Shown here: one piece after another, positions 1-10,252 of the stretch
Numbering within the stretch: position 1 is the first letter of the stretch
How the letters are laid out: every line of letters begins with the position of its first letter
Assembly: GCA_014058105.1 (NCBI GenBank)
Contig: JACGCM010000685.1
Coordinates: 496,001-560,000, forward strand
Origin: Kingdonia uniflora
Lineage: Eukaryota; Streptophyta; Magnoliopsida; Ranunculales; Circaeasteraceae
Length of the DNA stretch: 64,000 nucleotides
Direction of reading: 5' to 3'
The notes under the pieces: model-generated
The model's input: only the letters and a program-made list of their open reading frames with translations
Database searches by the model: none
Told to the model about the DNA's origin: nothing
Position numbers and translations under genes: made by a program

Positions 1-1089
1 CTGTAAAAGGATTGCCCCCAATGCATAGTCTGACACATCTGTCTCGACCTTAAAAGGCTACTGTTAATTGGGCAATGTTAACATTGGTGCATTCGTAACC
101 TTGCGCTTCAGTAACAAAAAAGTCTTCTCATGGTGCTCTTCCCACACAAACTGTACCCCGGTCTTCGTCAAAGAATGTAACGGTGCGGCAATTTGTGAAA
201 AATGTCGAATAAACTTTTGTAAGTACTGACAAGAACCCATAAAACTCCTCACTTCCGTCACTATACAGAGTCGATGCCAATTAGTAATGATCGAGACCTT
301 CTCTAGATTGACCTTAAGCTCGCCACCACCAACAATAAATCCTAAATAGACTAGCTCGCTCTTCCCAAACTCGCACTTCTTCCCGTTTAGAAAAAGCTGT
401 TGTGATCGCAAAATGCCCAACACTTTGGTTAAATGTCCAAGGTTCTCCTCCCATGTACGACTATATATTAAGATATCATCCAAATACATAATCACAAAAT
501 CATCAATAAAAGCATGAAGTACCTCATTCATTAGCCGCATAAACGTCGTCGAGGCATTGCATAACCCAAAAGGCATCACCAACCACTCAAATAGGCTCTG
601 TTTGGTCTTGAGCGCTGTCTTCCAAGTATCTTCTTCTCGGATTCTAACTTGATGGTAAACCGACTTAAGATCCAACTTAGTAAAAAATTGAGTCGTCTGC
701 TACTCATCTAAAAGCTAGTTAATCTGTAGAAGTGGATAACGATTCTTCACAATAATCATGTTCAACGCCCGATAATCCGTACACATCCTCCAAGACCCAT
801 CCTTCTTCGGCACCAATAACACCAGTGAACCACAAGGTGAGCAACTTGGATTAATAACTCTTTGCTCTAGGAGTTCATGTACCTGTTTCTTGATCTCATA
901 AGACTCTGTAACAGAAGTTTGATATAACCTAATATTAGGTAGTGGCTCACCATTCACCAAGGTGATATCATGCTCCACATCCCTCTTGCGCGACATCCCT
1001 TCTATGCCCAGAAACAAGTCGTCATACTCTTCTTGCAACTTCCCCATATCGATTTGTTGCTTAGGAGACATTGCCAAAGTAGACAACAC
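1..1089 (-). pseudogene. Ty3/gypsy pol fragment (reverse transcriptase, start of RNase H)
   Basis: Read on the minus strand, this gives a chromovirus-like gypsy reverse transcriptase. An N-terminal stretch contains VPKKDGSWRMCTDYRALN, followed by LDLKSVYHQVRIREEDTWKT, MPFGLCNAST and the catalytic YLDDIL box. One frame runs through, but it has in-frame stops at 715-717, 700-702 and 64-66. After the last stop the frame continues with FKVETDVSDYALGAILLQ, the beginning of RNase H, until the window edge. Gag, protease and LTRs are not visible. The element is therefore a truncated, inactive polyprotein relic. At about 1090 it abuts an unrelated copia integrase fragment on the same strand. Confidence 0.93.
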
Positions 1090-1760
1090 CTTAGCCGACG
1101 GGGAAGTTGTTGGAGGTCAAACACTCGATATCCTTTTTGGCCATGGGGATAATCGACAAAAATGCATGGTCGTGCTCGAGGTGAGAATTTATCACGATTT
1201 CGAGAAAGGGTTGATACATAACAAAACAACCAAAGACTCGAAGGTGGTTATATGAGGGTAGTTTCTGGAAAAGGCGCTCATATGGTGTTTTATTATCAAG
1301 CATTGGTGTGGGTAACCTATTGATGAGATAGACGGCAGTTAAGACACATTCACCACAAAAAGTTATTGGGAGGTTTCCTTGAAAACCTAAGGCACGCGCA
1401 ACCTCAAGTATGTGTCGATGTTTTCTCTCAACCACTCTATTTTGCTCTGGGGTTCCGACACAACTAGTTTGGTGGATGATGTTGTTTTCCAGAAAGGTAT
1501 GCTTTAAGGTGCAAATTATTCAGTTCCATTATCTGATTGCAAGATTTTTATTTGTTGATTAAACTAGGTTTGAACAAAGGTAATAAATTGTTGAAGCAAT
1601 GACTTTGTTTCTGATTTGTAGCACATTAAAAATACCCAAGTTGAACGTGAGTAGTCGTTGACTATGGTTAAGAAGTATCGAGCTCTAGTGGTTGAAGCGT
1701 GGAGTATTCGCCCCAGATATCACAATGCATCTTTTCATAAAGCCCCATGCTGGTGAGTTA
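1090..1760 (-). pseudogene. Ty1/copia integrase fragment
   Basis: The minus strand encodes a degenerate copia integrase core. In order it shows CDIWGEYST (first catalytic Asp), [27 protein letters not shown] (second Asp) and [20 protein letters not shown] (catalytic Glu). It continues with [19 protein letters not shown] and the conserved NRLPTP and YNHLRVFGC motifs. At least three frame changes and several stops separate these blocks. A further shifted block (about 1130-1229) reads [20 protein letters not shown], the end of the integrase region. No LTR or primer site is adjacent, so this is a fragment. It joins gypsy sequence directly at about 1090, suggesting nested insertion or illegitimate joining. 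Confidence 0.9.
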
Positions 1761-1854
1761 AGTATGCTCTCTCCAACCCATCTCACCACGTATCCTAAAC
1801 ACAACAATCCAACCAAAAACCTTAGAATTGCAATCCAAATAGATATGCAAATCA

Positions 1855-2133
1855 TCACAAACTAATTCACATCACCTTTTTACCTCAACCAACTTATCAA
1901 CATGTATGCCAAATGTGGCCAAATCAATGAAAGCCTTCTTATTTTCTCAAACACTAATAGTGTCACTAGGAACATTTTTACTTAGACCTCTTGTTATTGC
2001 ACATTTCTCTCATGCACATAACCCCATTCAAGCATTGGGTCTTTTTTGTTTCCCGTGTAAAGTAAAGCTCTGCTCCAAGAATAGCAAACATAAGGACGTT
2101 CTGGCAGACAATGTCTCTCTGATACTTGGTTGA
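1855..2133 (+). pseudogene. Pentatricopeptide-repeat (PPR) protein relic
   Basis: Two frames together resemble a plant PPR protein. HLFTSTN is followed, one base out of frame, by LINMYAKCGQINESLLIF, the typical L/S-type PPR repeat signature. The next part, after in-frame stops and another shift, reads HFSHAHNPIQALGLF. PPR proteins bind organellar RNA. Here only about 90 residues survive and they are broken, so this is a pseudogene fragment, possibly captured. Recognition rests on the LINMYAKCG motif and is moderate. Confidence 0.5.
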
Positions 2134-2580
2134 GAACAAAAGGATGGTATCAAAGTCAGGAGCTGAAAAGCAATCGGGAATGACATTGATACTACACCTA
2201 ATAGAGGTCCAAACCCTTGTTCCGCACAGACTGCAGCAATGAATCTTGCTCAGGTGTTTGACATGATACCAGCTAAGAATAGATTATCTTCCAAACTTGG
2301 GGAACAACAGGGGAAAGGTAAACAACAATTTAGACTTAAAAACACACCCGTCCATGGTGACAGTATCATTGACATTGTTAGATAGAGCACTGATAACATC
2401 ACTGATGGCTTTGAACTAGAGGGGGCCTTGAAAACATGATATGCATCCACGAAGAATCACATCCCCTTGAAGTGATACAACTGAGTCTTAGGTTGGAAAT
2501 ACACCTTCTGTACTTGTTCATTTGCACTTTTGCATCTTGAGTTGTACCTTAAAAGGATATGTCATCCATTATGTTAAAGT
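2134..2580. other. Unassigned intergenic stretch left of LINE-A
   Basis: No coding sequence with recognisable motifs was seen. A TGG-initial tRNA-Met primer-site-like string occurs near 2144, but no LTR accompanies it. Before LINE-A inserted, this DNA was continuous with the region now upstream of the receptor kinase gene. Confidence 0.4.
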
Positions 2581-2599
2581 GTGGGGTACGGGAGTTATA
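2581..2599 (+). repeat. Target-site duplication, left copy, of LINE-A
   Basis: The 19 bases gtggggtacgggagttata are repeated at 9855-9873 with a single difference (t to c at position 16). The second copy follows directly after the LINE poly(A) tail, as expected for target-primed reverse transcription. Confidence 0.93.
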
Positions 2600-2934
2600 A
2601 CCTCTATTTTAATGCAATGTTACTAATTCTTCTCTCTCATTTCCTTCTCCCATTTCCTTATACTTCTCACTGACCTCCACCTTCCCTCTCCTCTAACCCA
2701 ACCCTCCATCCCTTGCTCCATCCACCCATACCCCCTTTCTCCCATCTCCTTTCACCAGTTTTTGTCTTCACCGCCCCTTCCTCCCAATAACTCCTCCTCT
2801 CTCCACCCCACCTATTTTTTCTCTTATCCCTTCCTCTGTTTGTTTTTTTAGTTTGCTGCAATTCCGTCTGGTTTTCCCTTTCCCTTCCCTTACCATCTCT
2901 CCTCTTTGGTCGTGGAACCCCGGGTTTGGGAACT

Positions 2935-4870
2935 ATGGAAGAAGAAAACCCCGAAACAAACCATATCCTTGAAATCCAAAAGCTCTTGGAAAAAACCTCT
3001 ACGATAGACCCCATCCCCACTTTTAACTTTAGTAATGAGTTTTGGAACTCATGCAAAGGAGAATTAAACCATGTCATTGCCTTCAAATCAATTGGAGTCA
3101 TGCTCAAATTTTACAGGATATGGGAAGATGTTGAAAAGGGTTGGAGAAGAAAGCTTCCAAAGCTCCCCCACATCTTTTATGAGAGAGACTCCAAGGTCTT
3201 CATTGCGAAGTTTTCGAGTGCCGAAGAAAATGACCTCATCCTACTTAACCCTCCGATCAATGTCGACGGTTTCACTCTCCTCCAACGCGAGTTTAACCCG
3301 CTTCTCCACAAAGCGGAAATCCAATTCCCCAAAATCCTTTGTTGGGTTAGGATTTACAGCCTCCCATATTGCACTATTAGCGTCTAAGTGCTCCAAGAAC
3401 TAGGAAACAACCTCAGAGGTTTTGTCAAAGCGGATATGGGAAACTCCACCTCAAAGAACATCAACTACATTCGTATTCTCGTTAACCTCGATACCGATAG
3501 GCCGTTTACCGTCTCTCACTTCACTCCACGCCCGGACGGCCTTTCGAGAGTGCATATTTCCTTTAAATACGAAAGCATGGAGGATTTTTGCACGATGTGC
3601 GGGGTCGTTGCTCACTCCATTGGAGGTTGCGCGAAGCCGGACAAACTTTTTGCCGCTCGTAAACGCGGTGACATGTCGGAACCTATTTATTTTCCTTACA
3701 AAGATATCGGCATCCCGTCCTCACCGAACCCAGTTTCTTCTCCTCCCGGGTATGAAACAGCCGGAGGCAAGGCAGGTCACTGAAGCTCCTCCAAAGTTTT
3801 TTAGCATGGGGAAGGTGCAAGTTAGCAGCCCTCCGGTACAGTGGGGGCCCAATTGAGGGTGTTCTATTAGAGGCTACTGCAGCAAAAGTCCGTATTCTTT
3901 GGGCACAGTTGGTTTGGACAGCATGCAAGCCTGCCATTCCTTTAATGCTCCACCTTACAACCGTACCAGTAAGAAACTTTTTTGGGACGCCAACGATACT
4001 AGTCAACATCCAACGTTAGACAACAACGAATGGGTCAGTGTTAGAACTGTTGAGGACAGTTGGTGGCCAAAAGATAATAGCGCTGACGGCCTATTTGCCT
4101 TGGGTAGTGCAGCTAGGGTGGCATGCAACCAACAGAGCCTGAACTTTCAAGTTGGAAATAGCCCTCCACGTGTAAACCTTTCCCTTGTTGCCAGTGGGAC
4201 TAGCCCAACTAAGCTCAAAAACCTCCAAACCAAGGAACCTACAACAAGTCCCCCAAAGCCCTTACATGGGACTTCTAAGACCGATCCACAATGTGGCCCA
4301 TTTAACACATCCGACTTAATTAAGGCCCGCTCCACTTATCGAGTTCTAGACCTGGACTTGGGCTTTATCACCCCACCTCGGAGGGTAAACAAAGCTAGGC
4401 CCAGAGTCCCAAGGGTTAACCAAAGACCTCCTTCCACACATATCGTTTTCCCAAGCCCATCAAACTACCCATGCCTCAACTACCTACTTTCTCCTTCTAC
4501 CGGCCATAACCTTCCCAAGGAGTTGGAGCCCAAGCACTTTATGACCTAGCAATCCGTGAGCGGGTCTTGGTTTACCCCCTCTAGGGATGATTTTTTCTTG
4601 GCTTCTACGGGTAAATCATCGGCGAGTGTTAGCCTTGTTTCTCCGTATTCTCACTCCGACATGGAAATCGAACCTCTTTCTGCTTACTTGCCCACATACT
4701 TGGCTCTGGAAAAGTTCAGCCTCACGTTCCCCATCAGAGGAGCATTGGTTTCTTTTTGTGTAATGCCGCCAAAGAAAAGGAGATTTGGTGGCATCGAACA
4801 AGACATGACCGAACCGCCTAATGAAGTAGAGGGGAATGGGGATGCCGAGAATCTCGTAAAGGTTTGCAAA
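2935..4870 (+). pseudogene. LINE-A ORF1 (DUF4283-type RNA-binding protein with zinc knuckle)
   Basis: The ATG at 2935 opens a plant L1 ORF1. An N-terminal DUF4283-like region (roughly residues 40-200) includes FKSIGVMLKFYRIWEDVE and RDSKVFIAKF. A CCHC zinc knuckle follows at about 3590-3635 (FCTMCGVVAHSIGGC, spacing C-x2-C-x4-H-x4-C). A low-complexity Pro/Ser/Lys-rich tail completes it. ORF1 proteins coat LINE RNA in the ribonucleoprotein particle. The frame is broken by TAA at 3385-3387, a frameshift between about 3783 and 3899, and TAG at 4547-4549. The end near 4870, after MPPKKRRFGG, is an estimate; the open frame runs on to 5419 without recognisable content. Confidence 0.82.
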
Positions 4871-5719
4871 ACTTTTGATTGCCATTTTTTGTACTTATGT
4901 ACTCCCCATGAATGTCTTAAATACTTTGATTTCTCGGTAGATGGCCGCTACCCTCTTTCTTTTAACCTAGGTATCTCATCCTATTTTAGAGGCAAATATC
5001 GTATCTATGCTGGTAATATTAAGGATCATGCCATACAGACTAGATATGACCATATGTCTATGCTCACTAGGCACTCTATTACTTCAAAGCCTTACTACTT
5101 TTTTAGTGCTTATTATAAGAGTTTCCTCAAGCTCGCTCACTATGCCCATAAAATATCTTGTCCCAAATATCTTCGCAATCGTGATTTGATTTTTTTAGTA
5201 GCAATACTCGTTATCGGAATCATCAAACCCGCGGGCCACTCTATGGCCTGCACAACTGTAGGTGTCTATCTTACCCTTTTCATTACAATGTTGTTCACAA
5301 TGCTCTTTATGTTCGCCCCCCCTGCTTACCCAAACCTAGACATCTGGCCAATGACGTCATGGTCTTCTACAACAACCTCTACCTTTAAAAACGTTATAGA
5401 GGCAGGCAGATGTCTCTGAAGCAGGGCATTTTACACGCGAAGTTAAAGCACCTTAAACATTTTTTTGATCAAAACTCTCTCTTACACTACGAGGCTGCTC
5501 CCAGGTATACCCGGCCAACAACTCCCCTCAAGAATACTGGTGCTTCCCTACCTACTCTAAGGCCTGCCGATCGGACAGAGTAGACCTTCAAAAGAATGGG
5601 AGTACACATAAGTGTACACACACGTGTGTGGGGGCGCTACCCCTCCCTATCTCATCCCCCTACCCATCCACCAACTCTTACCTATAGGAAGCGGGCCCGA
5701 CACCAGCTATTTGTTCTCA
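4871..5719 (+). other. LINE-A inter-ORF region
   Basis: This segment lies between the recognisable end of ORF1 and the ATG of ORF2. An open frame continues to 5419 with hydrophobic, Tyr-rich sequence that does not match known LINE domains. The rest shows no further structure. Confidence 0.5.
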
Positions 5720-8700
5720 ATGTTAGTCCTCTTTTGGAACTGTAGGAAAAGCGGGAAGCCCTCCACCCTGAGGGAACTCCTTGCTCATCGAAAGAAATTT
5801 GACCCCGATATTCTCTTTCTCTCTGAAACCAAATGTACAAATCCTAACTCTCTTCCCAAATTTGCCTCCCTCGGCTTCGATGCTTTTCATATTGTGAACG
5901 CCACTAAATCCTACGGTGGCGGTCTCTGGCTTGCCTGGAAGAGCCAGATAAACCTTACCGTTCTGTCTTCATCCCCCAATGGGATTGACGCCTTGATTGT
6001 TTCAGCCTTAATAGACACCCCCATTTCCTCTCCCAACACCTCCTAGCTATGCTCCTTTACATATGGCCAACCAAATCCCCAGTTTTGAGAAGCTTTATGG
6101 AGTTCCCTCTATCACTTCGCTAAGTTTGTCTCTTTACCCTGGCTTGTCATTGGAGACCTGAACTGTATTATTAGCAAAGAAGATAAATTTAGCAAAATCC
6201 CTTTTGACTACACGGTGGTGAAACCGCTGGAATACTTTATTTTTGAAGCCTCTCTGGTGAACTTGGGGTACTCGGTCCCCCGTTTTACCTGGACTAACAA
6301 AAGAAAAGGCCTGGAACTGGTCAAAAAGCGTTTGGACAGAGCACTTGCCTTGGATTCTTGGAGAACCGGGTTCCCCAAAGCTTATCTCACAAATCTCCCA
6401 ATCATTGGCTCCGACCATGGTCCTATTCTCCTCGACACTGATCCCCTATTTGAAAGCCACCCCAAACAATTTCACTTCCAGACTTTATAGACCAAACATG
6501 AGGACTGCCTCAATATTATCAATAACGCATGGGTGGAAGAGCAGTACGGATCCAAGCCTCTTAAACTCTATAAAAAACTTCGGCATACCAAAAAAGAACT
6601 CACCGCTTGGAGCAAAACGGTCTTTGATTTCATCCCCAACAAGATCTGAGCCATCAGAGAAGACATTAATCGGATTTAAAAAGAATGGCCAAACGACCCT
6701 AATACACTCAGAGCAAGGGATCTTCAGCTTGAATTAGAGCACACCCTGAACCAGGAAGAAATCCTCTGGATGGACAAATCAAGGGAAACCTGGCTCAGGG
6801 AAGGCGACAAAAACACATTTTTTTTCATATATCTACAGTCTGTCGTAGAAGGGGGAATGCCATAACCAGACTCCACAAGCCTGACGACGATTGGGTGCAT
6901 GGAAGGAACAAGGTGGGAGACATCCTGGTTGATTTCTACTCCGACATCTTCACCTCGTCCAACCCTCCCATCAAAATACGGGACCTCAATATTTTTGATA
7001 AATCTATTTCTGATGAAGATAATACTACCCTTACTTGTGACCCCACTCTCGAGGAAGTTAAAGAAGCTCTTTTCTCTATGAATCCCCATAAATCCCTGGG
7101 CCCGGATGGGTTTACTCCTTTGTTCTACCAAAAACACTGGGATACTATCAAATACGATATCTTTAAAGCTGTTATCTCTTTCTTCCAGTCAGGGTATCTT
7201 TTATTTGAGTTTAACCACACCAATATTACCCTTATCCCCAAGAAAAATAGCCTGGAAAAACCTAGTGACTTTAGACCTATAAGCCTTTGTAACGTTAAGT
7301 TTAAGATCATCTCAAAATTTTTGGGCAACTGCCTAAAACCTCTCTTGGGCAATCTCATTTCCCCAGCCCAGAACTCTTTTATCCCGGGTAGATAGATTTT
7401 TGACAACATTATCATGACCCAAGAAATCCTTAATGCCCTCAAGAAGAAAAAATGTGTTTCAGGATGCATGACCATTAAGTTCGACCTTAGCAAATCTTTT
7501 GACAGGGTTGAATGGAATGTTCTCCTTGACGCAATGAAGGAAATGGGTTTCTGTGACAAGTGGTGTGACTGAATTCACCAATGCGTGTTAACCATTACGT
7601 TCTTTTTTAATCTTAATGGCTCTCCCTTCTATTTACTCAAGCCAGGACGAGGAATTCAACAAGGAGATCCCCTATCCCCCTCCCTATTCATCATAAACTC
7701 AGAGATTTTGTCCCGTATATTACTCAAAGAAAAAACCAAAGGCAGCCTCCATGGAGTCAAGATCTCTAGAGGGTCTCCCCCTATATCCCACTTGTTCTTT
7801 GCTAATGACAGTTTTATCTTCTGTAGAGCAAATCTGGAAGAAGCCCATGCACTGAATGTAGCGCTCGATATACTACAGAAGGTCTCTGGGCAAGAAATAA
7901 ACCTCAATAAATCATGCATTCTCTTCAGCAAAAACTGCCACCATAGGCACCACAAGATGATCCAGAAAATCCTTCGCATTAAAAAAGATTCAGCTGGAGA
8001 GAAATACCTTGGAGCCCTCCTGTCCTTCAGTCACTCTAAAAGTTTGAACTTCCAAGAAATTGTTTATAGAGTCTCCAAGCGTATCGCAGGTTGGCGAGCC
8101 ACAAATCTATCTCAAGCGGGTCGCCTTACCCTCATCAAAGCTGTTAACTCGGCAATTCCCTCATATCTCATGTCTATCTTCCCCTTCCCGGTCAATATCT
8201 GCAACAAACTAGATTCTCTCAACGCAAAATTTCTATGGGGTACCAACGACGGTGGAAGAGACAAAGCCCATCTCATTAGTTGGAAAAGAATCTGCAGACC
8301 CACCAAAAGGGGAGGGCTGAGCACTAGACGAGCTCTCTCCCATAATCATGCCCTTCTCGTTAAGTTATTTTGGCGCATTATTAAGGAACCAGAGAAACCT
8401 TGGGCCAAGAACCTGTGTAAAAAGTACGATCCTAGAGAATCTGTTATGACCATTGCCAGCAAAAACTCGGACTCCTAGATCTGGAAAGGTATCATAAAGG
8501 CTAGAGATAAAATTATTCCCCACCTATGCTGGCATATCGGGGACAGCAAAAAAGTTGACATGTGGCTTGAGTCCTAGATCCCTAATATTCCCTTTGGCAG
8601 ACTTGCGGGGCCCGCCCCGAGTAATAGAGCTATTTGGAAGGTAGCTAACCTGATCTGCCCCACTACTAGAGCCTAGAAAATGAACCTGGTGCATTCCTTT

Positions 8701-9784
8701 TTCCATGACGACATTGTCGAGCTCATCAGATCTATTCCCCTCAGCAAAAATTTGGCAGAGGATACCCTAAGATGGAGAGAAGAGACCAATGGAGTTCTTA
8801 CGGTTAAATCAGTCTATAAATCCCTTATAAACAAAGAGCCTACAACGAACACTGACCCTAATCCCGGTCTCAACCTGGGCAAAATTTGGACTGCTATCTA
8901 GAAGATCAATGCTCCTTTCCGGATCCAACTGTTCATGTGGAAAGCATTGCAAGAAGGTCTCCCCACTAAGATGAACCTTACCCACGGGGATCTGGAAGAT
9001 GTTATCTGCCCCCGATGCGGCGAAGAGGACAAATCTACTACTTACGCGCTATTCTACTGTAAGAATATCAAAGATATCTGGTATGCTTCTGATCTTTCTA
9101 TTTGTAGCGAGGTTTGGCCTTATTTGGATTCCCTGTAAAAAGTTCTTTTTTTTCTAGCCAATAATAGTTGCTTGGGGCATAACACGATCTCCAGGTGGTG
9201 AAAGATTAGTGCTATAATGTATGCCATTTAGACTAACAGGAATGACATTATTTTTAATAAAAAAAATGCCCCCTATCAGCGATTTTGGCTACTGCAAAAA
9301 CTTTTCTTTTCTCCCCCATAGCCATCCCGAACCCGATTCCTTCAACTACTATAGCCCCTACCCTTATGTTTTTAGAGGCATGACACTCCATCTTTGTGGA
9401 CGTCTCCTGGCGCTCGGCTAACTCAAAATGTGGCACTGGCTTCGTGATTAAAACTGATAAAGAAATATTTGTTTATACAGGCCACGACAAAGGACGAGCT
9501 TCTGATCCTGAAGAAGCTGAGACCCTTGCGATGATTAGAAAGATGCAAGCTGCAAAGGACAAGGGCGTTCGAAGAGCACTCATTTTGTCGGACAGCCAAA
9601 GTTTGGTTAAAGCTTTTTCTCAGAAGACGACGGATGTGTCTTGGGGTGCTCTTACCCTCGCTCTAGATCTGCTCTCCTTGGCTTCTAGTTTCCAAGACTT
9701 CATTTTTTATTTATTACTAGAGCTTTTAACTCTGAGGTCCACACTTTAGCCTCGAGGGGCCCTTCCAAACCCATCTTTTTGTAA
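5720..9784 (+). pseudogene. LINE-A ORF2 (endonuclease, reverse transcriptase, zf-RVT, RNase H)
   Basis: The ATG at 5720 precedes FWNCRKSGKPSTLRELL, the start of the APE-type endonuclease (Asn of WNC, Glu of SETK). Its C-terminal block follows at 6215-6490 (FTWTNKRKG, IIGSDHGPIL). Reverse transcriptase runs from about 6900 to 8480, with LGPDGFTPLFYQ, DFRPISLCN, IKFDLSKSFDRVEW, GRGIQQGDPLSPSLF and FFANDSF. The last replaces the catalytic FADD of active elements with FAND, a disabling change. A zf-RVT domain with CPRCGEED lies near 9010, and an RNase H domain at about 9396-9784 contains SDPEEAETLAMIRKM, SDSQSLV and HTLA. Many in-frame stops (for example after IPGR, CDKWCD and SDS) and frameshifts make it a pseudogene. 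Confidence 0.93.
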
Positions 9785-9837
9785 TATGGCAAGTGAGGCC
9801 CGTAATGCGACCTAGGCCTAATATCATTTGCGTTTTG

Positions 9838-9854
9838 ATCAAAAGAAAAAAAAA
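9838..9854 (+). repeat. LINE-A poly(A) tail
   Basis: An A-rich tract interrupted by one G closes the LINE immediately before the right target-site duplication. Confidence 0.85.
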
Positions 9855-9873
9855 GTGGGGTACGGGAGTCATA
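9855..9873 (+). repeat. Target-site duplication, right copy, of LINE-A
   Basis: Matches 2581-2599 at 18 of 19 positions and follows the poly(A) tail directly. Confidence 0.93.
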
Positions 9874-9948
9874 TTTGTATGGTGCATGCATATAACTATA
9901 TTGTGTGGCGCACGAATAATCAGCAGTCGGGCACATGTAAATAACAAG

Positions 9949-9974
9949 GAAAGAAAGAAAGAAAGAAAGAAAAA
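9949..9974 (+). repeat. (GAAA)n microsatellite
   Basis: Five to six GAAA units lie in the short promoter or leader of the receptor kinase gene. Confidence 0.9.
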
Positions 9975-10142
9975 CAATCATGCAATGATGTCCTGTTTCC
10001 AACTCACAGCATCAACGATGGCAACTCCGTAAATTAAAATTGAACTCTCTCAACTCCAGTTCTTCATCCCGCGGTTTTAGGGTCCCACGATACCCTAATT
10101 TATCGGCGGCTTCATCAAGATCGACTCTCATCACTCCAAAAG

Positions 10143-10233
10143 GTAGATCTATTGTCTTTTATTCTTCAATTTGAGCTAGAATTTGTTGCATGGGTTTTGA
10201 TTTAAGTTAAGTTGGGAGTTTCTTGTCAATCAG
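10143..10233 (+). other. Probable intron in the 5' UTR of the receptor kinase gene
   Basis: A G|GTAGAT donor at 10143 and a T-rich TCAATCAG acceptor ending at 10233 bracket 91 bases just upstream of the ATG at 10253. This is inferred from splice consensus only; no transcript evidence is available. Confidence 0.45.
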
Positions 10234-10252
10234 ATCTGTGTGTTTAATTTGA

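Larger units (their letters stand above)
2600..9854 (+). mobile_element. LINE-A: near full-length plant L1-type LINE
   Basis: A roughly 7.25-kb non-LTR retrotransposon, bounded by a 19-base target-site duplication. It has a pyrimidine-rich 5' leader (2600-2934), ORF1 (2935 to about 4870), a spacer, ORF2 (5720-9784) and a short A-rich tail (about 9838-9854). Both ORFs carry frameshifts and stops, so it can no longer move by its own proteins. It is the same kind of element as LINE-B at 38464-45735, with the same domain order. Its 3' end lies about 400 bases upstream of the receptor kinase start codon. Confidence 0.93.

Noticed and set aside
2140..2160. tRNA-Met primer-site-like string ggtatcaaagtc
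   Set aside because: Two mismatches to TGGTATCAGAGC, no LTR to its left, and no gag motif to its right.
2667..3107. 146-codon minus-strand frame over the LINE-A leader
   Set aside because: It is the complement of a pyrimidine-rich leader, giving Gly/Arg/Lys-rich nonsense.
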